Source: Streptomyces fumanus
Lineage (GTDB): Bacteria > Actinomycetota > Actinomycetes > Streptomycetales > Streptomycetaceae
Reading direction: 5' to 3'
Assembly (NCBI RefSeq): GCF_014655295.1
Contig: NZ_BNBI01000010.1
Location: 248,001-312,000, forward strand
DNA: 64,000 nucleotides
Position numbers and translations under genes: made by a program. Every line of letters begins with the position of its first letter. Position 1 is the first letter of the stretch. The notes under the pieces are model-generated. The model was not told the origin of the DNA and made no database searches. It worked only from the letters and a program-made list of their open reading frames with translations. Positions 43,041-51,764 of this stretch are shown here, one piece after another.

Positions 43041-44396
43041 GTGGAGCCCGACCTGTTCACCGCCGCAGCAGAAGAACGCCAGGAGAAGGACCCCGCCGGC
43101 AGCCCGCTGGCCGTCCGGATGCGCCCGCGCACCCTCGACGAGGTGGTCGGCCAGCAGCACCTGCTGAAGCCCGGCTCCCCCCTGCGCCGCCTGGTCGGCG
43201 AGGGCGCCACCGGCCCCGCGGGCCCCTCCTCGGTGATCCTCTGGGGGCCGCCCGGCACCGGCAAGACGACCCTGGCGTACGTGGTCTCCAAGGCGACCAA
43301 CAAGCGGTTCGTGGAGCTGTCCGCGATCACCGCCGGCGTCAAGGAGGTCCGCACCGTCATCGACGGCGCCCGCCGCGCCGTCGGGGGGTACGGCAAGGAG
43401 ACCGTCCTCTTCCTCGACGAGATCCACCGCTTCAGCAAGGCCCAGCAGGACTCCCTCCTGCCGGCCGTGGAGAACCGCTGGGTGACCCTGATCGCCGCCA
43501 CCACGGAGAACCCGTACTTCTCGGTGATCTCCCCCCTGCTCTCCCGCTCCCTGCTGCTCACCCTCGAACCCCTCACCGACGACGACGTCCGGGGCCTGCT
43601 CCGCCGCGCCCTCACCGACGAACGGGGCCTCAAGGGCGCCGTCACGCTCCCCGAGGACACCGAGGACCACCTGCTGCGCATCGCCGGCGGCGACGCCCGC
43701 CGCGCGCTGACCGCCCTGGAGGCCGCCGCCGGGGCCGCCCTGGACAAGGGCGAGAGCGAGATCGCGCTGGCCACCCTGGAGGAGACGGTCGACCGGGCGG
43801 CCGTGAAGTACGACCGGGACGGCGACCAGCACTACGACGTCGCCAGCGCCCTGATCAAGTCCATCCGCGGCTCCGACGTCGACGCCGCCCTGCACTACCT
43901 CGCCCGCATGATCGAGGCCGGCGAGGACCCCCGGTTCATCGCCCGCCGCCTGATGATCTCCGCCAGCGAGGACATCGGGCTCGCCGACCCCAGCGCCCTG
44001 CCGATCGCCGTCGCCGCCGCCCAGGCCGTCGCCATGATCGGCTTCCCCGAGGCCGCCCTCACCCTCAGCCACGCCACCATCGCCCTCGCCCTCGCCCCGA
44101 AGTCCAACGCCGCGACCACCGCCATCGGCGCCGCCCTGGAGGACGTACGCAAGGGACTGGCCGGGCCGGTGCCGGCGCATCTGCGCGACAGCCACTACCA
44201 GGGCGCCGGCAAGCTCGGCCACGGCCAGGGCTACGTCTACCCGCACGACCTGCCCGAGGGCATCGCCGCCCAGCAGTACGCCCCGGACGCCCTCAAGGAC
44301 CGCGAGTACTACACCCCGACCCGGCACGGCGCCGAGGCGCGGTACGCCGACGCCGTGGAGTGGACCCGCAAGCACCTCGGTCGCAAGCGGTCCTGA
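43041..44396 (+). CDS. rarA: Replication-associated recombination protein RarA (MgsA)
   Basis: A 451-residue AAA+ ATPase of the RuvB/clamp-loader branch, acting at stalled replication forks. It begins with DLFTAAAEERQEKDPAGSPLAVRMRPRTLDEVVGQ. Walker A is WGPPGTGKTTLAY (about residue 67), Walker B LFLDEIHRF, and sensor 1 AATTENPYFSV. The C-terminal tetramerisation part has YQGAGKLGHGQGYVYPHDLPEG and ends RKHLGRKRS. GTG 43041 lacks a Shine-Dalgarno; TAGGGT at 43028-43033 is 7 nt upstream, suggesting a leaderless mRNA. Confidence 0.94.
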   Translation: MEPDLFTAAAEERQEKDPAGSPLAVRMRPRTLDEVVGQQHLLKPGSPLRRLVGEGATGPAGPSSVILWGPPGTGKTTLAYVVSKATNKRFVELSAITAGVKEVRTVIDGARRAVGGYGKETVLFLDEIHRFSKAQQDSLLPAVENRWVTLIAATTENPYFSVISPLLSRSLLLTLEPLTDDDVRGLLRRALTDERGLKGAVTLPEDTEDHLLRIAGGDARRALTALEAAAGAALDKGESEIALATLEETVDRAAVKYDRDGDQHYDVASALIKSIRGSDVDAALHYLARMIEAGEDPRFIARRLMISASEDIGLADPSALPIAVAAAQAVAMIGFPEAALTLSHATIALALAPKSNAATTAIGAALEDVRKGLAGPVPAHLRDSHYQGAGKLGHGQGYVYPHDLPEGIAAQQYAPDALKDREYYTPTRHGAEARYADAVEWTRKHLGRKRS

Positions 44397-44700
44397 ACAC
44401 CCTGTAAACTCGCTCGGAGTGCCGAGTCCCGCGCAGTCAGAACGGGACACCCGGCCGGAGCCCCCTCGGGGGTTCCAGGAGCGTCGCGCACCGTCGACCG
44501 GTGTCGCGGGCAGCCCACCACCACCCGCCGTGGCAGACGAGCGGCGGGACCGGCCGGTGGGCCACTCGCGTGCTGCACATATGTGCCCAGACCAGGGAGC
44601 GGCTGCCCACCGAGGTCCGTACGGACCCCGGCGGGTCTCCCCGGCTGCGGATGCGACCTCCCTCAACCCTGACGAGCCGATACCCAGGAAATGAGAGACA
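44397..44700 (+). promoter_or_regulatory. rpsD promoter and leader region
   Basis: A 304-nt gap before rpsD. TAAACT at 44405-44410, preceded by CCTG, is a possible -10, which would leave a leader of nearly 280 nt. That is long for a ribosomal protein gene and could hold an S4-binding autoregulatory RNA. GC-rich complementary segments occur (for example GGAGCCCCCTCGGGGG around 44459-44474), but I cannot fold the leader reliably. No protein-coding frame here is convincing. Confidence 0.4.
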
Positions 44701-45315
44701 GTGGCGAACCAGTCCCGCCCCAAGGTCAAGAAGTCGCGTGCCCTCGGCATCGCGCTGACCCCGAAGGCCGTCAAGTACTTCGAGGCCCGCCCCTACCCGC
44801 CGGGTGAGCACGGCCGCGGCCGCAAGCAGAACTCGGACTACAAGGTCCGACTGCTGGAGAAGCAGCGCCTGCGCGCGCAGTACGACGTGTCCGAGCGCCA
44901 GCTCGTCCGCGCCTACGAGCGTGCCGCCAAGGTCCAGGGCAAGACCGGTGAGGCCCTGATCGTGGAGCTGGAGCGCCGCCTCGACGCGCTGGTCCTGCGC
45001 TCGGGCATCGCCCGCACGATCTACCAGGCCCGCCAGATGGTCGTCCACGGCCACATCCAGGTCAACGGCCAGAAGGTCGACAAGCCGTCCTTCCGGGTCC
45101 GCCCGGACGACGTGGTGCAGGTCCGCGACCGCTCCAAGGACAAGACGCTGTTCCAGATCGCCCGCGAGGGCGGCTTCGCCCCCGACGGCGAGACCCCGCG
45201 CTACCTCCAGGTGAACCTCAAGGCCCTGGCGTTCCGCCTGGACCGCGAGCCGAACCGCAAGGAGATCCCGGTGATCTGCGACGAGCAGCTCGTCGTCGAG
45301 TACTACGCCCGCTGA
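44701..45315 (+). CDS. rpsD: Small ribosomal subunit protein uS4
   Basis: A 204-residue primary 16S rRNA-binding protein. The N-terminal domain (ARPYPPGEHGRGRKQNSDYKVRLLEKQRLRAQYDVSE) is the zinc-independent form with no cysteine cluster. The S4 RNA-binding domain includes RRLDALVLRSGIARTIYQARQMVVHGHIQVNG. Start GTG. It stands alone rather than in the alpha operon, as in other streptomycetes. It converges with the NB-ARC gene 30 nt away with no obvious strong hairpin. Confidence 0.97.
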   Translation: MANQSRPKVKKSRALGIALTPKAVKYFEARPYPPGEHGRGRKQNSDYKVRLLEKQRLRAQYDVSERQLVRAYERAAKVQGKTGEALIVELERRLDALVLRSGIARTIYQARQMVVHGHIQVNGQKVDKPSFRVRPDDVVQVRDRSKDKTLFQIAREGGFAPDGETPRYLQVNLKALAFRLDREPNRKEIPVICDEQLVVEYYAR

Positions 45316-45345
45316 CCCCAGCCGGACGCAGCACCGAGCGGTACC

Positions 45346-47505
45346 TCAGCCCGCCGTCTCCCCGCCCCTCCGGGCGCGGGAGGCGGCGGGCCTCGTCGTA
45401 CGCCCCGCCGACGGCGCCCGCCGGCCCGGACCCGGCGGGGACGGCTCCGCCCCGGCCGGCCGGCCCAGCGCCCGCGCCACCGCCTCCTCCCGGCCGAGCC
45501 GCGCACCGGCCCGCACGCACTCCTCGTACCGCTCGTCGCCCAGGTGCTGCCGGGCCGTCGTCTCGCACAGCTCGTGCGGCGCGTTGTAGTGCGCCGAACC
45601 GAACAGCGGCAGCCCCACCGACGGCCACATCCGGCCCGCCGCGCCCTGCAGCACCGCCGCCTCCGCCGGATCGCCCTCCGTCGCCGTGACCAGCGCCAGC
45701 AGCTCGATCGACAGCACCGAGCCGAGCAGGTCCCGGAAGCCGTGGGCGTCGCGCAGGCAGTCGGTCAGCAACTGGCGGGCGCGGCGCGCGTCGCCGTCGT
45801 ACCAGGCCGCGTACGCCAGCACGTACAGCGCGTAGCCGCGCGCCCAGCGCTCGCCGTGGTCGTCGCAGACCCGGCGCACGTCCTCGCACAGGTGCACCGC
45901 GCCCGCCAGATCGCCCTGGAACGCCCGCGTCATCGCCAGCTCCACCTGGCCCATCAGCACATTGCTGTTCAGCTCGCCGATCTCCCGGTAGTGCTCCAGC
46001 GCCGAGCGCAGCAGCGACTCGGCGGCCGGCATGTCGTCGGTGACCAGCGCCAGACAGCCGGTGCGGTGCACGGCGTACGCGGTCGCCGCCGCGTTCCCCG
46101 TCAGCTCCGCCGCCTCGCGGCACTCCCGCAGCGCCACCAGCGCGGACACGGTGTCGCCCTGGAGGATCGCCACGTACGCCAGCACCCACAGCGCCTTCAG
46201 CCGGGACTGCTGGTGCGCGGTCCGCTCGCCCTCCAGGCGCACCGCCTGGTCCAGCCAGTGCCGGCCCTCCGACAGTTGCCCGCAGCCCACCCAGTGGAAC
46301 CACAGCGAGCCCGCCAGGTACTGGCCCAGGTGCACCGCGTCCGGATCGGTCAGGCACTCCTCCAGCGCGTCCCGCAGATTCGGCAGCTCCGCCTCGATCC
46401 GCGCCGCCACCTCCGCCTGGCGCGGCGAGAACCAGTCCAGCTCGCACCAGGTGGCCAGCCCCACGTACCAGTCCCGGTGCCGCCGCCGCAGCCGGGCCGC
46501 CTCCCCGGTCGCCGCCAGCCACTCGGCGCCGTACGCCCGGACCGTGTCCAGCATCCGGTAGCGGACCCCGGCCGGGGTGTCCTCGCGGGTCACCACCGAC
46601 TGGGCGAGCAGCGCGCTGAGCACGTCCAGGACCTCCTCGGCGGGCAGCCCGTCGCCGCCGCACACGTACTCCGCGGCGTCCAGGTCGAAGCGGCCCGCGA
46701 ACACCGACAGCCGCGCCCACAGCAGCCGCTGCGCGGGGCTGCACAGCTCATGGCTCCAGCCGATCGTGGTGCGCAGCGCCCGGTGCCGGGGCAGGACGGC
46801 CCGGTCCTCGCCGGCCAGCAGCCGGAACCGGTCGTCCAGCTTCCGCAGCACCTGCCCCGGCGACAGCGCGCCCAGCCGCCCCGCGGCCAGCTCGAGCGCC
46901 AGCGGGATCCCCTCCAGCTTCCGGCACAGCTCCCGCACCTCCGCGCCGTCGCCGCAGCGGACGCCGTGCTGGGCGGCGCGCACCGCCAGCAGTTCCACGG
47001 CCTCGTCCTCGGTCAGCGGCGCCAGCGGGAACAGGTGCTCGCCGGGCACGGCCAGCGGTCCCCGGCCCACCGCGAGGACGGTCAGGCCGGGGGCCCGGCC
47101 CAGCAAATCGGTCACCAGCGCGGCACAGGCGTCCACCAGGTGCTCGACCCCGTCCAGCACCAGCAGCAGTTCGCGCCCGGCGAGATGGTCGCGCAGGATC
47201 TCGCGCGGCGGCCGGGCCGTGTGATCGGTCAGCCCCAGCGCCTCCACGACCGCGTAGTCCACGAACTCCGGGTCGCGCACGTACGCCAGCTCCACCCGCA
47301 TCGCGGCCCGCCCCGCCCACCGGGCGGCGGCCCGCGCGGCCAGCCGGGACTTCCCGACCCCGCCCGGCCCGGTCACCGTCACCAGCCGCGCGCCGGCCAG
47401 TGCCCGCGCCAGTCCGGCGAGTTCCGCCGCGCGTCCCACGAAGGCGTCGAGTTCCAGGGGCGGATGTCCGTGCGGGAACGTTCCGTCGTGCCGTCGATCT
47501 CGCAT
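45346..47505 (-). CDS. NB-ARC/TPR STAND-type ATPase without a recognisable DNA-binding domain
   Basis: A 719-residue protein resembling the ATPase and TPR halves of AfsR/LuxR-type regulators. FVGRAAELAGL precedes Walker A GPGGVGKS (46-53). Walker B is LLLVLDGVEHLVDA, followed by LEGIPLALELAAGRL, the GLPL-like motif of NB-ARC domains. Helical TPR-like repeats run from about residue 370 to 650. The C-terminal ~50 residues are Pro/Arg/Ala low complexity, and neither a SARP nor a LuxR helix-turn-helix is visible. The ATG at 47505 lies 9 nt after a possible -10 box. It is divergent from the DUF948 gene and convergent with rpsD. Confidence 0.78.
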   Translation of the reverse strand: MRDRRHDGTFPHGHPPLELDAFVGRAAELAGLARALAGARLVTVTGPGGVGKSRLAARAAARWAGRAAMRVELAYVRDPEFVDYAVVEALGLTDHTARPPREILRDHLAGRELLLVLDGVEHLVDACAALVTDLLGRAPGLTVLAVGRGPLAVPGEHLFPLAPLTEDEAVELLAVRAAQHGVRCGDGAEVRELCRKLEGIPLALELAAGRLGALSPGQVLRKLDDRFRLLAGEDRAVLPRHRALRTTIGWSHELCSPAQRLLWARLSVFAGRFDLDAAEYVCGGDGLPAEEVLDVLSALLAQSVVTREDTPAGVRYRMLDTVRAYGAEWLAATGEAARLRRRHRDWYVGLATWCELDWFSPRQAEVAARIEAELPNLRDALEECLTDPDAVHLGQYLAGSLWFHWVGCGQLSEGRHWLDQAVRLEGERTAHQQSRLKALWVLAYVAILQGDTVSALVALRECREAAELTGNAAATAYAVHRTGCLALVTDDMPAAESLLRSALEHYREIGELNSNVLMGQVELAMTRAFQGDLAGAVHLCEDVRRVCDDHGERWARGYALYVLAYAAWYDGDARRARQLLTDCLRDAHGFRDLLGSVLSIELLALVTATEGDPAEAAVLQGAAGRMWPSVGLPLFGSAHYNAPHELCETTARQHLGDERYEECVRAGARLGREEAVARALGRPAGAEPSPPGPGRRAPSAGRTTRPAASRARRGGETAG

Positions 47506-47514
47506 AGACAACGC

Positions 47515-47544
47515 AGCGTACTGAACCGTATTCAGTCCGTACAA
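47515..47544 (-). promoter_or_regulatory. Promoter of the NB-ARC gene with an operator-like palindrome in its spacer
   Basis: On the minus strand: TTGTAC (47539-47544), 18-nt spacer, TACGCT (47515-47520). The palindrome ACTGAA-N5-TTCAGT (47520-47536) fills the spacer, so a bound dimer would touch both promoter elements. The transcript would start within a few bases of the ATG at 47505. Confidence 0.5.
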
Positions 47545-47659
47545 TCACCGCGTCCCACTCCGCTCGTGCCCGGTGGCGATCCGGTGCGGAGCCCCTTCCC
47601 CGGCGCGATAGGCTCGGTCGCACGACTTTCTCGATGTTCAGGCACGTTTCAGGGAGCGG

Positions 47660-48103
47660 GTGCACACAGTGTCCGGTGGAGAGGTGGCCGGGATCCTGGT
47701 GGCCGTCTTCTGGGCGATCCTGGTCTCCTTCCTCGCCGTCGCCCTGGCGAGGCTGGCCCAGACGCTCAAGGCGACCACCAAACTCGTCGCGGACGTGACC
47801 GACCAGGCCGTCCCGCTGCTGGCCGACGCCTCCTCGGCGGTGCGGTCCGCGCAGACCCAGATCGACCGGGTGGACGCGATCGCCTCCGACGTCCAGGAGG
47901 TCACCTCCAACGCCTCCGCGCTCTCCACCACCGTGGCCTCCACCTTCGGCGGCCCCCTGGTCAAGGTGGCCGCGTTCGGGTACGGCGTGCGCCGGGCACT
48001 CGGCGGCCGCAAGGACGAGGTGCCGGCCAAGTCGCCCAGGCGCACCGTGATCGTGGGCCGGACCGTGCCGGCCACCCGACGGGCGAAGCGGAAGAAGGAC
48101 TGA
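47660..48103 (+). CDS. DUF948 single-span membrane protein
   Basis: A 147-residue protein with one N-terminal helix (VAGILVAVFWAILVSFLAVALARL), then a DUF948-type coiled-coil region (LKATTKLVADVTDQAVPLLADASSAVRSAQTQIDRVDAIASDV) and a basic tail (RRTVIVGRTVPATRRAKRKKD). The function is unknown. The GTG at 47660 is closest to AGGGAG; a second GTG nine bases later is possible. The next gene starts 8 nt after the stop, and the block leads into alaS. Confidence 0.8.
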   Translation: MHTVSGGEVAGILVAVFWAILVSFLAVALARLAQTLKATTKLVADVTDQAVPLLADASSAVRSAQTQIDRVDAIASDVQEVTSNASALSTTVASTFGGPLVKVAAFGYGVRRALGGRKDEVPAKSPRRTVIVGRTVPATRRAKRKKD

Positions 48104-48111
48104 TCCCAGGA

Positions 48112-48468
48112 ATGTTCCGCCGTACCTTCTGGTTCACCAGCGGCGTCGCCGCCGGAGTGTGGGCCACCACCAAGGTCAACCGCAAGCTCAAGCAGTTGAC
48201 GCCCGAGAACCTCGCCGTCACCGCCGCCAACAAGGCGATCGAGGCCGGCGGCCGGCTCCGGGACCGCGCGGTGGACTTCGCCCTGGAGGTCCGCGACAAC
48301 ATGGCCCAGCGGGAGGCCGAACTGGGCGACGCGCTCGGGCTCAACGCCCCCGTCGACCCGGACCGCGAGCTGCCCGCCCCCCGGCGCATCGCCGCCATCG
48401 AGAACCGCAACGACCCGACGTATGTCGACAGGACGACATACTCGTACAACCGGAATGAGGACCACTGA
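48112..48468 (+). CDS. DUF6167-type small protein upstream of alaS
   Basis: A 118-residue protein with a short hydrophobic N-terminal segment (RRTFWFTSGVAAGVWATT), then a basic/helical region (KVNRKLKQLTPENLAVTAANKAIEAGGRLRDRAVDF) and a polar tail ending YSYNRNEDH. It is a conserved actinobacterial companion of alaS with no known function. The stop overlaps the alaS ATG (TGATG), so the genes are translationally coupled. Confidence 0.78.
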   Translation: MFRRTFWFTSGVAAGVWATTKVNRKLKQLTPENLAVTAANKAIEAGGRLRDRAVDFALEVRDNMAQREAELGDALGLNAPVDPDRELPAPRRIAAIENRNDPTYVDRTTYSYNRNEDH

Positions 48469-51140
48469 TGGAGTCGGCCGAGATCCGCCGCCGCTGGCTG
48501 AGCTTCTTCGAGGAGCGCGGGCACACCGTCGTCCCGTCGGCGTCGCTCATCGCGGACGACCCGACTCTGCTGCTGGTCAACGCCGGCATGGTGCCCTTCA
48601 AGCCGTACTTCCTCGGCGAGGTCAAGCCGTCCTTCGCACGCGCCACCAGCGTCCAGAAGTGCGTGCGCACCCCGGACATCGAAGAGGTCGGCAAGACCAC
48701 CCGGCACGGCACGTTCTTCCAGATGTGCGGCAACTTCTCCTTCGGCGACTACTTCAAGGAAGGCGCCATCAAGCTCGCCTGGGAGCTGCTCACCAGCTCC
48801 CGGGACAAGGGCGGTTACGGCCTGGAGCCGGAGAAGCTGTGGATCACCGTCTACCAGGACGACGACGAGGCCGAGCGGATCTGGCGGGAGACCGTCGGCG
48901 TCCCCGCCGAGCGCATCCAGCGCCTGGGCAAGAAGGACAACTTCTGGTCCATGGGCGTGCCCGGCCCGTGCGGCCCCTGCTCCGAGATCAACTACGACCG
49001 CGGGCCCGAGTTCGGCCCCGAGGGCGGCCCGGCCGTCAACGACGAGCGGTACGTGGAGATCTGGAACCTGGTCTTCATGCAGTACGAGCGCGGCCAGGGC
49101 ACCGGCAAGGAGGACTTCGAGATCCTCGGCGACCTGCCCGCCAAGAACATCGACACCGGGCTCGGCCTGGAGCGGCTCGCCATGATTCTGCAGGGCGTGC
49201 AGAACATGTACGAGATCGACACCTCCATGGCCGTCATCAACAAGGCCACCGAGCTGACCGGCGTGGCCTACGGCGACGCCCACGCCTCGGACGTGTCCCT
49301 GCGCGTGGTCACCGACCACATCCGCACCGCCGTGATGCTCATCGGCGACGGCGTCACCCCCGGCAACGAGGGCCGCGGCTACGTCCTGCGCCGCATCATG
49401 CGCCGCGCCATCCGCAACATGCGGCTGCTCGGCGCCACCGGTCCGGTCGTCAAGGACCTGATCGACGTGGTGATCCACATGATGGGGCAGCAGTACCCCG
49501 AGCTGATCACCGACCGGGAGCGGATCGAGAAGGTCGCCCTCGCCGAGGAGAACGCCTTCCTCAAGACGCTCAAGGCCGGCACCAACATCCTGGACACCGC
49601 GGTCAGCGAGAGCAAGGCGGCCGGCGGCAGCGTCCTCCCCGGCGACAAGGCGTTCCTGCTCCACGACACCTGGGGCTTCCCGATCGACCTCACCCTGGAG
49701 ATGGCCGCCGAACAGGGCCTGTCCGTGGACGAGGACGGCTTCCGGCGCCTGATGAAGGAGCAGCGCGAGCGCGCCAAGGCCGACGCCCAGGCCAAGAAGA
49801 CCGGCCACGCCGACCTCGGCGCCTACCGCGAGATCGCCGACCGGGCCGGGGCCACCGACTTCATCGGCTACACCGACACCGAGGGCGAGTCCACCATCGT
49901 CGGCATCCTGGTCGACGGCGTCTCCTCCCCGGCCGCCACCGAGGGCGACGAGGTCGAGATCGTCCTGGACCGCACCCCCTTCTACGCCGAGGGCGGCGGC
50001 CAGATCGGCGACACCGGCCGGATCAGGGCCGACTCCGGTGCCGTCATCGAGGTCCGCGACTGCCAGAAGCCCGTGCCGGGCGTGTACGTGCACAAGGGCG
50101 TCGTCCAGGTCGGCGAGATCACCGTCGGCGCCAAGGCGCACGCCGCGATCGACGACCGGCGCCGCAAGGCCATCGCCCGCGCCCACTCCGCGACCCACCT
50201 CACCCACCAGGCGCTGCGCGACGCTCTCGGCCCGACGGCCGCGCAGGCCGGCTCGGAGAACCAGCCCGGCCGGTTCCGCTTCGACTTCGGTTCGCCGTCC
50301 GCCGTGCCGACGGCCGTGATGACCGACGTCGAGCAGAAGATCAACGAGGTGCTCGCCCGCGACCTCGACGTCCGCGCCGACATCATGGGCATCGACGAGG
50401 CCAAGAAGCAGGGCGCCATCGCCGAGTTCGGCGAGAAGTACGGCGACCGGGTGCGCGTGGTCACCATCGGCGACTTCTCCAAGGAGCTGTGCGGCGGCAC
50501 CCACGTGCACAACACCGCCCAGCTCGGCCTGGTCAAGCTGCTCGGCGAGTCCTCCATCGGCTCCGGCGTACGCCGCATCGAGGCGCTCGTCGGCGTGGAC
50601 GCCTACAACTTCCTCGCCCGCGAGCACACGGTGGTCAACCAGCTCACCGAGCTGCTCAAGGGCCGCCCGGAGGAGCTGCCAGAGAAGGTCTCGTCGATGC
50701 TCGGCAAGCTCAAGGACGCCGAGAAGGAGATCGAGAAGTTCCGCGCCGAGAAGGTCCTCCAGGCCGCCGCGGGGCTCGCCGAGTCCGCCAAGGACGTGCG
50801 GGGCGTCGCCCTGGTGACCGGGCAGGTCCCGGACGGCACCACCGCCGACGACCTGCGCAAGCTGGTCCTGGACGTGCGCGGCCGGATCCAGGGCGGGCGG
50901 GCCGCCGTGGTGGCCCTGTTCACCACGGTCAACGGCAAGCCGCTGACCGTGATCGCCACCAACGAGGCCGCCCGCGAGCGCGGGCTGAAGGCCGGTGACC
51001 TGGTCCGCACCGCCGCCAAGACCCTCGGCGGCGGTGGCGGCGGCAAGCCGGACGTGGCCCAGGGCGGCGGCCAGAACCCGGCCGCCATCGGCGAGGCCGT
51101 CGCGGCCGTCGAGCGGCTCGTGGCGGACACCGCCAAGTGA
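48468..51140 (+). CDS. alaS: Alanyl-tRNA synthetase
   Basis: An 890-residue class II synthetase charging tRNA-Ala. It starts ESAEIRRRWLSFFEERGH. Catalytic motifs include NAGMVPFKPYFLG, FFQMCGNFSFGDYFK and GLGLERLAMILQG. The editing domain keeps its zinc ligands, HSATHLTHQAL (HxxxH) near residue 573 and CGGTHVHNT (CxxxH) near residue 673. The C-Ala domain has the Gly-rich GGGGGGKPDVAQGGG. It overlaps ruvX by GTGA. Confidence 0.97.
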   Translation: MESAEIRRRWLSFFEERGHTVVPSASLIADDPTLLLVNAGMVPFKPYFLGEVKPSFARATSVQKCVRTPDIEEVGKTTRHGTFFQMCGNFSFGDYFKEGAIKLAWELLTSSRDKGGYGLEPEKLWITVYQDDDEAERIWRETVGVPAERIQRLGKKDNFWSMGVPGPCGPCSEINYDRGPEFGPEGGPAVNDERYVEIWNLVFMQYERGQGTGKEDFEILGDLPAKNIDTGLGLERLAMILQGVQNMYEIDTSMAVINKATELTGVAYGDAHASDVSLRVVTDHIRTAVMLIGDGVTPGNEGRGYVLRRIMRRAIRNMRLLGATGPVVKDLIDVVIHMMGQQYPELITDRERIEKVALAEENAFLKTLKAGTNILDTAVSESKAAGGSVLPGDKAFLLHDTWGFPIDLTLEMAAEQGLSVDEDGFRRLMKEQRERAKADAQAKKTGHADLGAYREIADRAGATDFIGYTDTEGESTIVGILVDGVSSPAATEGDEVEIVLDRTPFYAEGGGQIGDTGRIRADSGAVIEVRDCQKPVPGVYVHKGVVQVGEITVGAKAHAAIDDRRRKAIARAHSATHLTHQALRDALGPTAAQAGSENQPGRFRFDFGSPSAVPTAVMTDVEQKINEVLARDLDVRADIMGIDEAKKQGAIAEFGEKYGDRVRVVTIGDFSKELCGGTHVHNTAQLGLVKLLGESSIGSGVRRIEALVGVDAYNFLAREHTVVNQLTELLKGRPEELPEKVSSMLGKLKDAEKEIEKFRAEKVLQAAAGLAESAKDVRGVALVTGQVPDGTTADDLRKLVLDVRGRIQGGRAAVVALFTTVNGKPLTVIATNEAARERGLKAGDLVRTAAKTLGGGGGGKPDVAQGGGQNPAAIGEAVAAVERLVADTAK

Positions 51141-51640
51141 ACGGCACGACGGACGGCCGGGCCGGGCGCCCGGCGATGCGCCGCGGCCGGCGCCTGGCCA
51201 TCGACGTCGGGGACGCCCGGATCGGGGTCGCCTCCTGCGACCCCGACGGGATCCTCGCCACCCCGGTGGAGACGGTCCCCGGCCGGGACGTCCCGGCCGC
51301 CCACCGGAGGCTGCGGAACCTGGTCGCGGAGTACGAGCCGATCGAGGTCGTCGTCGGTCTCCCTCGCTCCCTCAAGGGGGGCGAGGGCCCGGCCGCCGCC
51401 AAGGTCCGCCGCTTCGCCCAGGAACTGGCCAAGGGCATCGCCCCCGTCCCCGTACGCCTGGTCGACGAACGGATGACCACCGTCACGGCCGGCCAGGGGC
51501 TGCGCGCCTCGGGCGTGAAAGCGAAGAAAGGCCGGTCGGTGATCGACCAGGCCGCCGCTGTGATCATCCTGCAACAGGCCCTTGAATCCGAACGGGTGTC
51601 AGGTAATCCGCCTGGCGAGGGCGTCGAAGTGGTCATGTGA
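51137..51640 (+). CDS. ruvX: Holliday junction resolvase-like RuvX (YqgF)
   Basis: A 167-residue RNase H-fold protein of the YqgF/RuvX family, linked to 16S rRNA 5' maturation and, in some species, junction cleavage. Conserved acidic positions are in LAIDVGDARIGVASCD, VVGLPRSLKGGEGPAA, VRLVDERMTTVTA and VIDQAAAVIILQ. An N-terminal basic stretch of ~18 residues precedes the domain. The GTG at 51137 overlaps the alaS stop; alaS-ruvX-mltG order is conserved in actinobacteria. Confidence 0.92.
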   Translation: MNGTTDGRAGRPAMRRGRRLAIDVGDARIGVASCDPDGILATPVETVPGRDVPAAHRRLRNLVAEYEPIEVVVGLPRSLKGGEGPAAAKVRRFAQELAKGIAPVPVRLVDERMTTVTAGQGLRASGVKAKKGRSVIDQAAAVIILQQALESERVSGNPPGEGVEVVM

Positions 51641-51764
51641 TCGCGATACGGTAACGTTCCGCGCGATGCGGCGGCATTCGAACAGCCACCGCACAGCAAG
51701 AGGCGGAGCGGAACCGGGCCCACCGGCGAGCCGCGCACCACCACCTCGCGGCTCTAGGGGATCG

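Noticed and set aside
44419..44694. Small plus-strand frame in the rpsD leader
   Set aside because: Pro/Arg-rich with no start signal or recognisable motif; it is better explained as untranslated leader.
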